Shown here: positions 28,687 through 36,776 of the stretch, piece after piece | Layout of the letters: every line of letters starts with the position of its first letter | How positions within the stretch are numbered: the stretch's first letter is position 1 | Source of the DNA: Vicingus serpentipes | GTDB lineage: Bacteria; Bacteroidota; Bacteroidia; Flavobacteriales_E; Vicingaceae | DNA: 64,000 bases | Direction: 5' to 3' | Assembly (NCBI RefSeq): GCF_007993035.1 | Contig: NZ_VOOS01000003.1 | Coordinates: forward strand, 461,501 to 525,500 | Position numbers and translations under genes: made by a program | The notes under the pieces: model-generated | Seen by the model: the letters and a program-made list of their open reading frames with translations, nothing else | Databases searched by the model: none | What the model was told of the DNA's origin: nothing

Positions 28687-28926
28687 TTATTCTGCAGTTT
28701 TAGTTTCAGAAGTTTTAGCTTTTGCTGAATGACAAGATTTTTTGTCAGCAGATGCTTTAGAAGCACAACAAGATTTTTTTGCTGAAGCTTTAGAACAAGA
28801 TTTTTTAGAATCTTTACTAGTACATTCTTTTTTATCACATTTTTTACCATCTTCACAAGGAGATGCAGAAATTGTAGTTAATCCAACAAAGCTAAATAAT
28901 GCGATTGATAATAATAATTTTTTCAT
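28687..28926 (-). CDS. Small exported Cys/Lys/Ser-rich protein
   Basis: 79 residues. Signal peptide (MKKLLLSIALFSFVGLTTISAS), then a low-complexity mature part of about 57 residues with 7 Cys spaced among Lys, Ser and Ala (KKC, KSC, KSCC, KSCH) and an Ala/Lys/Thr-rich tail. No family recognised. The Cys/His content suggests metal binding or disulfide cross-linking in the periplasm or at the surface; that is inference. Other-strand frames here are shadows of its repetitive codons. Monocistronic, between terminator 28632 and an intergenic region of 115 bp before psd. Confidence 0.8.
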   Translation of the reverse strand: MKKLLLSIALFSFVGLTTISASPCEDGKKCDKKECTSKDSKKSCSKASAKKSCCASKASADKKSCHSAKAKTSETKTAE

Positions 28927-29041
28927 TTTAATTGAAGTTTAGTTCTTAATAAGGCTAAAAATAAGCATTTTTGTTTTGTTTGTTTGTAGTTTAACGAAAT
29001 TTAACAATTAATTTAAACAATTCAGAATCGTTCTAAAAGAA

Positions 29042-29698
29042 TTAAAATTCAGCAAGAGTTGTAATCCCTCCTTTTACAGTTTCGTTTAATTTTACCTTTA
29101 ATTTAGCATCTAGTGGTAAGTATAAATCAACTCGAGATCCAAATTTAATAAACCCACATTCTTCTGTTTGAACACAATCTTTACCTTCTTTGTCAAAGAA
29201 TACAATTCTTCTTGCTAAAGCACCAGCAACTTGTCTAAACAGAACAGTTCTACCTTTCTCATCTTCAACAACAGCTGTAGTTCTTTCATTATCAGTCGAT
29301 GATTTTGGGTGCCAAGCAACTAAAAATAAACCAGGGTGATATTTGAAATATTTTAGTTTACCAGCAATTGGATATCTATTAATGTGCACATTAATAGGAG
29401 ACATAAAAACCGAAACTTGTAAACGTTTTTCTTTAAAATATTCTGTTTCTTCAACTTCTTCAATTACTACAACTTTACCATCTGCTGGCGAAATAATATG
29501 TCCATCTCGTTGAACAAAATTTCTGCTTGGACTTCTGAAAAATTGTAAAATTACAATTAGCAAAAATGCAGAAATAGCATAAGCCAAAACTTTAATTATT
29601 ATATAGTCATTCAAAAAGAAATAAACTAAGCCATTTAAAACAGCAGCAAATAATAAGGTAATCAATAATGAAGGGTATCCTTCTTTGTGAAATTTCAT
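29042..29698 (-). CDS. psd: Phosphatidylserine decarboxylase, short type
   Basis: 218 residues, the short proenzyme class. Two N-terminal membrane helices (about 10-55), then the decarboxylase domain: ISPADGKVVV, FMSPINVHINRYP, and the self-cleavage site in IKFGSRVDLYLP, where Gly-Ser splits to make the pyruvoyl group on the alpha chain. It forms phosphatidylethanolamine in the inner membrane. Last gene of the rsfS-ftsH-DUF2007-cdsA-psd operon, with cdsA supplying the CDP-diacylglycerol used two steps earlier. Confidence 0.95.
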   Translation of the reverse strand: MKFHKEGYPSLLITLLFAAVLNGLVYFFLNDYIIIKVLAYAISAFLLIVILQFFRSPSRNFVQRDGHIISPADGKVVVIEEVEETEYFKEKRLQVSVFMSPINVHINRYPIAGKLKYFKYHPGLFLVAWHPKSSTDNERTTAVVEDEKGRTVLFRQVAGALARRIVFFDKEGKDCVQTEECGFIKFGSRVDLYLPLDAKLKVKLNETVKGGITTLAEF

Positions 29699-29734
29699 TT
29701 AATAGGGTTTAAAAAACGGACAAAAATAATTAAA

Positions 29735-30553
29735 TTAACTTATCAATACTAAATAGCAATAGATAAAAGGTACGGATAGAAATAGTCCATCAAATCGGTC
29801 AAGTATTCCGCCATGTCCTGGTAGTATATTTCCTGAATCTTTAATGTTTAAACTTCTTTTTAGCATAGATTCCACTAAATCACCTAACCCACCAAAAATC
29901 ACTGTGATTATAGCAACTATAATCCATTCCACTAAATTAAGTTCTGTAAAGTAAATTGAACTAATGTAAGCTACAGCCAAGCCTAATATTCCACCACCAA
30001 TACTACCTTCCCATGTTTTTTTAGGAGAAATTCTTTCAAACAATTTATGTTTTCCAAAAAATCTACCAGATAAGTATGCACCAGTATCATTAGCCCATAA
30101 AATAAAAAAGAACCCCCATAAAATATGATAACTAAAGTCAGCTTGAAATTGATTGTTTTGGTAAAATCCTAAATGATATAACAACGCAAAAGGTAAAGCA
30201 ACATAAATACTAGCTAACAAAGTGTATGCAATATTTACAAAAGGAAATTTAGATTTGCGATACAGTTCGATTAGAAAAATTAAAAAAGATAAACCTAATG
30301 GAATTACAAAGTATTTTAACTCAATTTGATTTTGAGTAACTAAAGCAAAAATGCTAAAGAGAAAAATGCTTATGATAATACCAATAATTTTAATTGGGTT
30401 TACTTCTTTAGATTTTTTTACAAGGTTGTAAAACTCATCAGTTCCTAAAAGCACAATTGTAAAAAATAAAATAAAAGTACTAAGTTGACCAAAGTACATT
30501 GCAGCTAATAGTGTGAGCACAAAAAAAGTTCCAGTGATAGCTCTTGTTAACAT
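29735..30553 (-). CDS. cdsA: Phosphatidate cytidylyltransferase
   Basis: 272 residues with about eight membrane helices. Makes CDP-diacylglycerol from phosphatidate and CTP. C-terminal signature present: KKTWEGSIGG, then GDLVESMLKRSLNIKDSG and GHGGILDRFDGLF with the metal-binding Asp residues. It starts directly after the DUF2007 stop and is 36 bp upstream of psd. Confidence 0.95.
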   Translation of the reverse strand: MLTRAITGTFFVLTLLAAMYFGQLSTFILFFTIVLLGTDEFYNLVKKSKEVNPIKIIGIIISIFLFSIFALVTQNQIELKYFVIPLGLSFLIFLIELYRKSKFPFVNIAYTLLASIYVALPFALLYHLGFYQNNQFQADFSYHILWGFFFILWANDTGAYLSGRFFGKHKLFERISPKKTWEGSIGGGILGLAVAYISSIYFTELNLVEWIIVAIITVIFGGLGDLVESMLKRSLNIKDSGNILPGHGGILDRFDGLFLSVPFIYCYLVLIS

Positions 30554-30766
30554 TTAATCGATGTTTTTTGTAATGATGTGTTTTGCATTTATTGCATCAT
30601 TTTCTTTTACATGAACTTCAATATCTCCGTTCATTAAATGAAGGTGCATAGAGTCCATTTTATTAATGATGATAGAAGGAATTTTGTGGTCTTCTAACAG
30701 CGATTTAATAATTTCGGCAGTGTTTATATTATTGCATTTATGTATAATAACCCAGCCGTTAGCCAT
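30554..30766 (-). CDS. DUF2007 family small protein
   Basis: 70 residues. Alpha/beta ferredoxin-like small domain; the N-terminal sequence (VIIHKCNNINTAEIIKSLLEDHKIPSIIINK) with a C-terminal EVHVKENDAINAKHII fits DUF2007 (putative signal-transducing protein, PII-like fold). Role unknown. Overlaps the ftsH stop by one base (TAATG) and abuts cdsA, so expression is tightly coupled to both. Confidence 0.85.
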   Translation of the reverse strand: MANGWVIIHKCNNINTAEIIKSLLEDHKIPSIIINKMDSMHLHLMNGDIEVHVKENDAINAKHIITKNID

Positions 30767-32799
30767 TATGCATTGTTTTCGTCAGCTGTTGTATCATCAA
30801 CTTTTTTATCTTCGGTTGTTGGGTTAGCAACTTCTGTTTCTGCTTCTAACACTTCTGCTTGTTCAATAATAGCTTCTGCTTTTTTAGAAACTTTTTTCTC
30901 AGCAATCAATTCATCTTCAAACATGCTTTTACCGAAAATAGCTTCCAAATCATCTCTAAAGATTACTTCTTTTTCTAATAGTTTCTCAGCTAATAAAATT
31001 AGTTTGTCTTTATTGTCTTTTAATATTTGAACAGTTCTTTTGTATGAAGTTTCTATTAAAGCACTAACTTCATTATCAATAAGTTCAGCTGTTTTATCCG
31101 AATATGGTTTAGAAAAAGAGTAATCACTTTGGCCAGATGAATCGTAATAACTTCTGTTTCCAATTTTATCATTTAAACCATAAACGCTAACCATTGCATA
31201 TGCTTGTTTAGTAACTTTTTCTAAATCGCTTAAAGCGCCAGTAGATATTTTACCAAACATAACTTCTTCTGCAGCTCTTCCTCCTAAAGCAGCACACATT
31301 TCGTCAACTAGTTGCTCTGTTGTAGTAATTTGTCTTTCTTCAGGCAAGTACCATGCAGCTCCTAAAGATCTTCCTCTAGGTATTATGGTAACTTTAATTA
31401 AAGGATTTGCATATTTTACTAACCAACTCACTGCAGCGTGACCAGCTTCATGAAAAGCAATTGTTTTCTTTTCGTGATCAGAGATTAGTTTATTTTTCTT
31501 TTCTAAACCACCAACAACTCTATCAACAGCATCTAAAAAGTCTTGTTTACTTACTTTTTTCTTGTCATGTCTTGCAGCAATTAAAGCAGCTTCATTACAA
31601 ATGTTAGCAATGTCTGCACCAGAAAAGCCTGGAGTTTGTTTCGCTAAGAAATCAATATCAATAGAATCGTCAGTTTTAAGTGGTTTTAAATGCACTTTAA
31701 AAATTTCTTTTCTTTCATGAACTTCTGGTAAATCAACATGAATTTGTCTATCAAATCTACCTGGACGAACTAAAGCTCTATCCAATACATCAGCTCTATT
31801 TGTTGCTGCTAATACAATTACACCAGTATTGGTGCCAAAACCATCCATTTCAGTTAATAACTGATTTAATGTGTTTTCTCTTTCATCATTCGATCCTTGT
31901 GCCATTCCTTTTCCTCTTGCTCTACCAATGGCATCAATTTCATCAATAAAAATAATTGAAGGAGCTTTATCTTTAGCTTGTTTAAATAAATCTCTTACTC
32001 TAGATGCTCCAACACCAACAAACATCTCAACAAAATCAGAACCTGAAAGTGAGTAAAAAGGAACTTTCGCTTCACCAGCAACTGCTCTTGCTAATAAAGT
32101 TTTACCTGTTCCCGGAGGACCAACAAGTAAAGCACCTCTAGGAATTTTGGCTCCTAAGTCGGTATATTTTTGTGGTTTTTTCAAGAAATCAACGATTTCT
32201 TGAACTTCTTCTTTAGCACCTTCTAAACCAGCTACATCTTCAAAAGTTACGTTAGTACCTTTTTCTTTGTCGAATAGTTGTGCTTTGGATTTGCCAATAT
32301 TAAAGATTTGTCCGCCAGCACCACCAGCACCTCCAGACATACGTTTCATAATAAAATACCAAATACCTACAAAAATTAAAATAGGAAGTAATAAACTTAA
32401 TATTCCTCCAAACCAATCTTCTTCGGTAGTGTATTTGTATTTTAAATCATAATCTTTCGACCAAGTTTTTAAATCAGCATCAAATACATCTCCAGAACCA
32501 ATCTCAAATGTATAATGAGGCCCAGCTGCAGGCATTCCAAAGCTAGGTGATTTGATTTTTTTGTTGTGAGGTTCGTTTTCTAAAGCTTCTGGGTTAAGAT
32601 AAACTTTTGCAGTTTTATGGTTAACAATAACTACTTCGTTAACCTCTCCATTAACTACCATTGATTCGAATTCGCTAGGAGTAATTACAGAATTACCACC
32701 TTGCCAGTTGAAAAGATTAAGTGAAATTAATGCAACACCAACTATTGCATAAATCCAATAAAAATTAAAAGGTTTTTTAGGGCTTTTTTTTGCTGCCAT
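30766..32799 (-). CDS. ftsH: ATP-dependent zinc metalloprotease FtsH
   Basis: 677 residues. Membrane-anchored AAA+ protease that degrades misfolded membrane proteins and unstable regulators. Two N-terminal membrane helices (about 17-33 and 130-148) flank a periplasmic domain; Walker A GPPGTGKT at 227-234; Walker B IIFIDEID; zinc site HEAGH at 450-454 with a later Asp ligand; an acidic, low-complexity tail of about 45 residues. Second gene of the operon, 34 bp after rsfS. Confidence 0.97.
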   Translation of the reverse strand: MAAKKSPKKPFNFYWIYAIVGVALISLNLFNWQGGNSVITPSEFESMVVNGEVNEVVIVNHKTAKVYLNPEALENEPHNKKIKSPSFGMPAAGPHYTFEIGSGDVFDADLKTWSKDYDLKYKYTTEEDWFGGILSLLLPILIFVGIWYFIMKRMSGGAGGAGGQIFNIGKSKAQLFDKEKGTNVTFEDVAGLEGAKEEVQEIVDFLKKPQKYTDLGAKIPRGALLVGPPGTGKTLLARAVAGEAKVPFYSLSGSDFVEMFVGVGASRVRDLFKQAKDKAPSIIFIDEIDAIGRARGKGMAQGSNDERENTLNQLLTEMDGFGTNTGVIVLAATNRADVLDRALVRPGRFDRQIHVDLPEVHERKEIFKVHLKPLKTDDSIDIDFLAKQTPGFSGADIANICNEAALIAARHDKKKVSKQDFLDAVDRVVGGLEKKNKLISDHEKKTIAFHEAGHAAVSWLVKYANPLIKVTIIPRGRSLGAAWYLPEERQITTTEQLVDEMCAALGGRAAEEVMFGKISTGALSDLEKVTKQAYAMVSVYGLNDKIGNRSYYDSSGQSDYSFSKPYSDKTAELIDNEVSALIETSYKRTVQILKDNKDKLILLAEKLLEKEVIFRDDLEAIFGKSMFEDELIAEKKVSKKAEAIIEQAEVLEAETEVANPTTEDKKVDDTTADENNA

Positions 32800-32833
32800 T
32801 TTTTTAGTTTATTTTTTGTTTCAATCTAAATGA

Positions 32834-33202
32834 TTAGTTGTACTCTTTAAATTTTGCATCGGCCCACAAGCCTTCAACATTATAAAAATCTCTTGTTTCT
32901 TCTTGGAAAATATGGATAACTACATTTACATAGTCTAATAGAATCCATTCAGCATTTCCAAATCCTTCAGAATGCCAAGGTTTATCATTTAGCGTTTTTC
33001 TTACTTCTTCTTGTACTGCTTTTGACAGTGCATTTACGTGAGTATTTGATGTTCCTGAGCAAATAATGAAAAAATCGCAAACTGCGTTTTCTGTTTCTCT
33101 TAAATCTATACTGATGATTTTCTCTCCTTTTAAGTCTTGAAGACCTTTTGTCGCTACACCAACTAACATTTCTGATGATGATAATGCTTTCTTTTTACTC
33201 AT
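32834..33202 (-). CDS. rsfS: Ribosome silencing factor
   Basis: 122 residues of the RsfS/Iojap family (nucleotidyltransferase-like fold). It binds uL14 of the large subunit and blocks subunit joining when nutrients fall. The motifs DFFIICSGTSNTHVNAL, PWHSEGFGNAEWILLDY and VVIHIFQEETRDFYNVEGLW are those of the family. First gene of the ftsH-cdsA-psd operon and divergent from birA; a TATTTTGC stretch about 30 nt upstream resembles, with one base missing, the -7 element. Confidence 0.96.
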   Translation of the reverse strand: MSKKKALSSSEMLVGVATKGLQDLKGEKIISIDLRETENAVCDFFIICSGTSNTHVNALSKAVQEEVRKTLNDKPWHSEGFGNAEWILLDYVNVVIHIFQEETRDFYNVEGLWADAKFKEYN

Positions 33203-33329
33203 TAATTATTTTAAAAAATTTGATGCAAAATAACGAATTATAAGCGAGTAAATACTTGTTAATTATAAACATTTAACACTTTTTTGAACTAAAATATTCA
33301 AATTCTTCTTTTTTGCTCTAGCTATTGAA

Positions 33330-33337
33330 TATATTTG
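33330..33337 (+). promoter_or_regulatory. Candidate -7 element for birA
   Basis: TATATTTG, exact match to TAnnTTTG, 8 nt before the ATG at 33346; implies an almost leaderless message. A TTTG upstream is at the wrong spacing (14 nt). Confidence 0.35.
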
Positions 33338-33345
33338 GCTTTAAT

Positions 33346-34095
33346 ATGAGTGAAGGATTAACTTTTGGCTATAGAATAATTAAATTAGATGAAGTGGCAT
33401 CTACCAACTCATATGCTCATAATTTAGCTGTTGAAACAAATTTAATTGAAGGATTAGTTGTTTTGGCAAAAAATCAAACAGAAGGCAAGGGGCAAAGGGG
33501 TAATATTTGGCAAGTAGAATCGGGTAAAAACTTAACGTTTTCGTTGGTGTTAAAACCCAATTTAGCCGTAAGCGAACAATTTATGCTAAGTAAAGTTGTT
33601 GCCTTAGGAATTGCTGATTTTTTAGCATCGTTAAACTTAGAACAAGTTAACATAAAATGGCCAAATGATATATGGGTAAACAACAAAAAAATTGCAGGTA
33701 TTTTAATTGAAAACACCTTAAAATCCAATAAAATAAGCACCTCAATTGTTGGGGTTGGTTTAAATGTAAACCAACAAGTATTTAACTCAAATTTAAATGC
33801 TACTTCTTTACAAAACGAGTTGAGTATAAATTTTGATATAGAAATCCTTTTAAACGATTTATTAATTTGTTTAGAGAAACGCTACTTAATGTTAAGGGCT
33901 TTACAATACCAAAAAATAAATACCGATTACCTTAATAATTTACTGGGTTATAATACTGAACTCAACTATAAAATTGGCGAAAACCATTGTAAAGGAATAA
34001 TAAGAGGAGTAAACCCTCTAGGTTTATTGCAATTAGAAATTGAAGGACAGCTTAATGAATTTGATTTAAAAGAAGTGAGTTTGATTGGGGTTTAG
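33346..34095 (+). CDS. birA: Biotin--protein ligase, catalytic domain only
   Basis: 249 residues from ATG 33346; the longer frame starts at TTG 33325, upstream of a -7 match. Activates biotin with ATP and joins it to the biotin carrier of acetyl-CoA carboxylase. Motifs: STNSYA, biotinyl-AMP loop GKGQRGNIWQ, KWPNDIWVNNKKIAGIL, and a small C-terminal SH3-like domain (GIIRGVNPLGLLQLE). There is no N-terminal helix-turn-helix, so unlike E. coli BirA it cannot act as a repressor. Divergent from rsfS. Confidence 0.94.
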   Translation: MSEGLTFGYRIIKLDEVASTNSYAHNLAVETNLIEGLVVLAKNQTEGKGQRGNIWQVESGKNLTFSLVLKPNLAVSEQFMLSKVVALGIADFLASLNLEQVNIKWPNDIWVNNKKIAGILIENTLKSNKISTSIVGVGLNVNQQVFNSNLNATSLQNELSINFDIEILLNDLLICLEKRYLMLRALQYQKINTDYLNNLLGYNTELNYKIGENHCKGIIRGVNPLGLLQLEIEGQLNEFDLKEVSLIGV

Positions 34096-34098
34096 TGT

Positions 34099-34170
34099 TT
34101 CGTTTAACGTTTTGGCTATGCGCAGTGTCCCGAAGGGCATTGTGTATAGGTATTGTTGTAGCCAGTTATT
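34099..34170. repeat. Folded left end of cassette-like module
   Basis: Contains TTCGTTTAAC (34099-34108), whose inverse GTTAAACGAA occurs at 34995-35004; a long imperfect hairpin (arms 34116-34130 and 34135-34149, all 15 positions pairable with five G-T pairs); and GTTGTAGCCA (34155-34164), whose inverse TGGCTACAAC is at 34946-34955. GTTTAAC fits the integron core-site pattern RYYYAAC. The remaining gap to 34351 has no supported gene, only a 49-codon stop-free minus-strand frame (34222-34371) without a plausible start. Confidence 0.55.
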
Positions 34171-34351
34171 TTTTTTAAGTTCATATCTTCTATAAGTGTA
34201 GTTATCTCATTCGTAAAAAAACTATTTAACAAGTGTCATAAACTTATCCAAAATCTTTACCGAAGGCAAATTCGCAAGATTTACGTCAGCTGTAACGAGG
34301 CCCCTTTTCAGCACATTGAAATAATGGCAGCATTTAAACACGTTGAATGTT

Positions 34352-34936
34352 TTACAAGAAATGGGCTTCTTTTACAATATCCCAGCCAAAAAAGCCTTCA
34401 TCCATGGTATAGTATAAGTATGTGCTACTTTTGGTTTTGCCAATATTTATGGTGAAAATAACATCTTCGTGCTTGAAAATTACTTTTGTAAAAGTGGATT
34501 GCTGCAGCCCATTATTGGCGAGTTTATCAGCATCATAAAGGTCTTCATCATGAGCTCCAAAAGCTGTTGTTTTGTAATGCTTCAATTTGCCTTTGCTGAA
34601 ATAATAATTGAATGCGAAAGGCAAGGTTGAAAAGGAAATGATGTAAAAAAAGTAGCCCAAACTTAACGCAAGCATCATTTTATTCTTCTTACTTATTAAC
34701 TCAGTATTACTCAAATACGGAAGTTCTTTATTTAATGCTTCCTTTTGTTTTTTGGACTGTTTCAAAACCACGAAGTAGAATAGAAGGTAATATGGTATGG
34801 CCAAAAATAAATTGATTACAAAAAAATATAGCCAACTTATATCGGTTTTGTAAACGATTTTCAAAAATGCAATGTTTAACCCAACGAGAATCAGGAAAAG
34901 TATGCTTATTAACTTGGTTTTTGGAGTGATTTTCAT
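34352..34936 (-). CDS. Unknown membrane protein in cassette-like module
   Basis: 194 residues. Three predicted membrane helices (about 9-27, 37-57 and 88-108) followed by a soluble C-terminal half (about 115-194) with alternating strands, ending IGKTKSSTYLYYTMDEGFFGWDIVKEAHFL. No family recognised. The gene stands alone between birA and an SRPBCC gene, in a region where the genes on both sides are housekeeping and the flanks carry inverted, folded sequences (34099-34170 and 34945-35004). It is therefore probably mobile or recently acquired cargo. No signal peptide; the N-terminus acts as an anchor. Confidence 0.65.
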   Translation of the reverse strand: MKITPKTKLISILFLILVGLNIAFLKIVYKTDISWLYFFVINLFLAIPYYLLFYFVVLKQSKKQKEALNKELPYLSNTELISKKNKMMLALSLGYFFYIISFSTLPFAFNYYFSKGKLKHYKTTAFGAHDEDLYDADKLANNGLQQSTFTKVIFKHEDVIFTINIGKTKSSTYLYYTMDEGFFGWDIVKEAHFL

Positions 34937-34944
34937 TTTACAAA

Positions 34945-35004
34945 TTGGCTACAACGCTGTTCTTGGAAACGTTTTAATATTTCTTAAAACTGTTGTTAAA
35001 CGAA
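34945..35004. repeat. Folded right end of cassette-like module
   Basis: TTGGCTACAACG at 34945-34956 mirrors the left GTTGTAGCCA. Inside are ACAAC (34951-34955) / GTTGT (34992-34996) and GTTTTAA (34971-34977) / TTAAAAC (34984-34990), giving a nested stem, and GTTAAACGAA (34995-35004) mirrors the left TTCGTTTAAC. GTTAAAC fits the core-site pattern GTTRRRY. Confidence 0.5.
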
Positions 35005-35042
35005 GTTCGAGTATTTTTATGATAAAGTCAATGTTTGTTAAT

Positions 35043-35072
35043 AAAAAAGCCTCGCATTGCGAGGCTTTTTTA
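35043..35072. terminator. Intrinsic terminator, likely bidirectional
   Basis: AAAAAAGCCTCGCA / TGCGAGGCTTTTTT. It most likely ends the minus-strand pyrE-SRPBCC operon. Confidence 0.85.
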
Positions 35073-35092
35073 TCGTCTTATTTTGTGTTGTC

Positions 35093-35494
35093 TTATTTAT
35101 ACTTCTCAACCAATTTATCCGAAAGCATATTAAAAAAGTTTGTCAATGGTTTTTCAACCATCATTTTCATAAATGGGTTTATTTCGCCATCAAACTTTAG
35201 TTTGGCTTCGGTGGTGTTGTTTTCTTTTTCTTCTAAAAAAATGTTTAAGGTAAATTTAAAAGGCACTTTACCATAAGAATCTAAATAAATTAAAGAATTA
35301 GGTGTAGCAGCTACTCTTTTTAATCCAATATCAGTCATTCCTTTAATTCTAAAGGTACAATACTCTTCAGTTGAGTCCCAGTTTTCAATTTTATCTTCAG
35401 GAAATAATCCTTTAAAATTATTAATGTCAAACAAAAAATTATAAACCGTTTCAGGATTAGCGTTAACTATTTTTGGGGTAGTATCAATAATCAT
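35093..35494 (-). CDS. SRPBCC (START-like) family protein
   Basis: 133 residues with the helix-grip pattern of SRPBCC/polyketide-cyclase-like proteins: N-terminal strand and helix (ETVYNFLFDINNF), central strands (CTFRIKGMTDIGLKR), and a long C-terminal helix (FFNMLSDKLVEKYK). These bind hydrophobic ligands; ligand not known. It is 9 bp downstream of pyrE on the same strand, and this pairing is, as I recall, common in Flavobacteriia. Confidence 0.85.
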   Translation of the reverse strand: MIIDTTPKIVNANPETVYNFLFDINNFKGLFPEDKIENWDSTEEYCTFRIKGMTDIGLKRVAATPNSLIYLDSYGKVPFKFTLNIFLEEKENNTTEAKLKFDGEINPFMKMMVEKPLTNFFNMLSDKLVEKYK

Positions 35495-35503
35495 AATCGT
35501 ATT

Positions 35504-36148
35504 TTATTTTGGTGACCATTCGGATGGATTTTCTCTCCATTCAGTTAATGATTGAACATCTTTTTCAGTAATGTAATTTTCAGCTTCAGCAGCTTGTATC
35601 AATACATTATAATCGCTTAAGGTTAATAACTTACATTTCTTTTCCTTAAAGTTGTTTTTAGCTAAATCAAAATCGTATGTAAAAATTGCAGCCATTCCTA
35701 AAACAATGCAATCGCTTTCTCTCAAAGCATCAACAGCTTTTAAACTACTTCCACCTGTAGAAATTAAATCTTCGATAACCACTACATTTTTACCTGTAGG
35801 TACTTCACCTTCAATTAAGTTTTGCATTCCGTGTCCTTTTGCTGCCGAACGAACGTAGCAAAATGGTAAGCCCATATCTTCAGCAATAAGAGCTCCAATA
35901 GCAATTCCACCAGTAGCTACACCAACAATTACATCTACATTTGGGTAGTTGTTTTCTATGGCTTCAACAAACTGTTGACGAACAAAAGTTCTCACCTTTG
36001 GATAAGATAAAATTTTTCGATTATCACAATAAATTGGTGACTTCCAACCCGATGCCCACGTAAAATGATTTGCAGGTTGCAATTTAATCGCTTTAATTTG
36101 TAATAACGATTGGGCTACTTTTGTTGCCGATTCTTTATTAAATATCAT
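35504..36148 (-). CDS. pyrE: Orotate phosphoribosyltransferase
   Basis: 214 residues from ATG 36148 (the open frame continues 56 codons further into the divergent gene, but a -7 element lies between). Converts orotate and PRPP to OMP in pyrimidine synthesis. The PRPP-binding motif VVVIEDLISTGGSS (two acidic residues then TGG), the catalytic loop Lys in RSAAKGHGMQN and VGVATGGIAIGALIAE are typical. Operon with the SRPBCC gene; its start codon is only 7 bp from that of the divergent NUDIX gene. Confidence 0.96.
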   Translation of the reverse strand: MIFNKESATKVAQSLLQIKAIKLQPANHFTWASGWKSPIYCDNRKILSYPKVRTFVRQQFVEAIENNYPNVDVIVGVATGGIAIGALIAEDMGLPFCYVRSAAKGHGMQNLIEGEVPTGKNVVVIEDLISTGGSSLKAVDALRESDCIVLGMAAIFTYDFDLAKNNFKEKKCKLLTLSDYNVLIQAAEAENYITEKDVQSLTEWRENPSEWSPK

Positions 36149-36152
36149 ATCG

Positions 36153-36160
36153 CAAATGTA
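36153..36160 (-). promoter_or_regulatory. Candidate pyrE -7 element inside the NUDIX start
   Basis: TACATTTG on the minus strand, the same element as before valS and rpmE2, lies 4 nt before the pyrE ATG and overlaps codons 1-2 of the divergent NUDIX gene. Confidence 0.4.
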
Positions 36161-36776
36161 TAAAGTTTTTATTAAGAATAAAGTGATTTTGTTCACGAAT
36201 AATGAAACAAAATTAGCGCCAAAATTTAATAGTTTTTTACAATTGAATTTTTTTGAAAAAAATGCAGTGCCTTTTATTACCGAATTACTTTTGTCTAAGA
36301 ATAGAATAAGCGGCATTATTATTTGTGTTGATGATGTGGAAGAAGCATTTCAGGAGTTTAAATCAACCTTTAAAGTAATTGCAGCAGCTGGAGGGGTAGT
36401 TAAAAACACCCAAAACGAAACCTTATTTATTTACAGACTAGATAAATGGGATTTACCCAAAGGCAAGGTAGAACAAGGAGAGCAAATTGATGAAGCTGCA
36501 ATAAGAGAGGTAGAAGAAGAATGTGCAGTTACTGGACTAGAAATTATTGCTTCGCTAAAAGATACTTACCATATTTATACAATGGGAGAGGAGTTGGTTT
36601 TAAAGCAAACGCATTGGTTTAAAATGAAAACAACATTTAATGGTAAATTAATTCCGCAAACAGAGGAAGGTATTGAAGAAGTGAAATGGATGAGTGATGA
36701 TGAAATTAATACTAATGTTTTGGCGAATACTTATGCTTCAATAGCTGATTTTATAGCAACTAGCGTTTGTTTATAA
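36156..36776 (+). CDS. NUDIX hydrolase with N-terminal extension
   Basis: 206 residues. A complete Nudix box is visible (GKVEQGEQIDEAAIREVEEE, about residues 112-131, matching G-x5-E-x7-REUxEE), preceded by AAGGVVKN and WDLPKG. Hydrolyses a nucleoside diphosphate linked to another moiety; substrate unknown. The first 70 residues form an extra domain (VFIKNKVILFTNN) that I cannot assign. Tail-to-tail overlap of 17 bp with the TlpA-like gene. Confidence 0.88.
   Translation: MYKVFIKNKVILFTNNETKLAPKFNSFLQLNFFEKNAVPFITELLLSKNRISGIIICVDDVEEAFQEFKSTFKVIAAAGGVVKNTQNETLFIYRLDKWDLPKGKVEQGEQIDEAAIREVEEECAVTGLEIIASLKDTYHIYTMGEELVLKQTHWFKMKTTFNGKLIPQTEEGIEEVKWMSDDEINTNVLANTYASIADFIATSVCL

Noticed and set aside
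28596-28942. Two frames overlapping the small Cys-rich protein (one on each strand)
   Set aside because: They read the repetitive codons of 28687-28926 in other frames; only that frame has a signal peptide and a sensible start.
34096-34351. tRNA, small RNA or riboswitch in the 256-bp gap after birA
   Set aside because: The only strong structure is the cassette-type hairpin at 34116-34149; it has no T-run, no tRNA-like T-loop, and no known riboswitch core.
35504-36316. 56-residue N-terminal extension of the pyrE frame
   Set aside because: The ATG at 36148 fits the family start; the extra codons overlap the divergent NUDIX gene.
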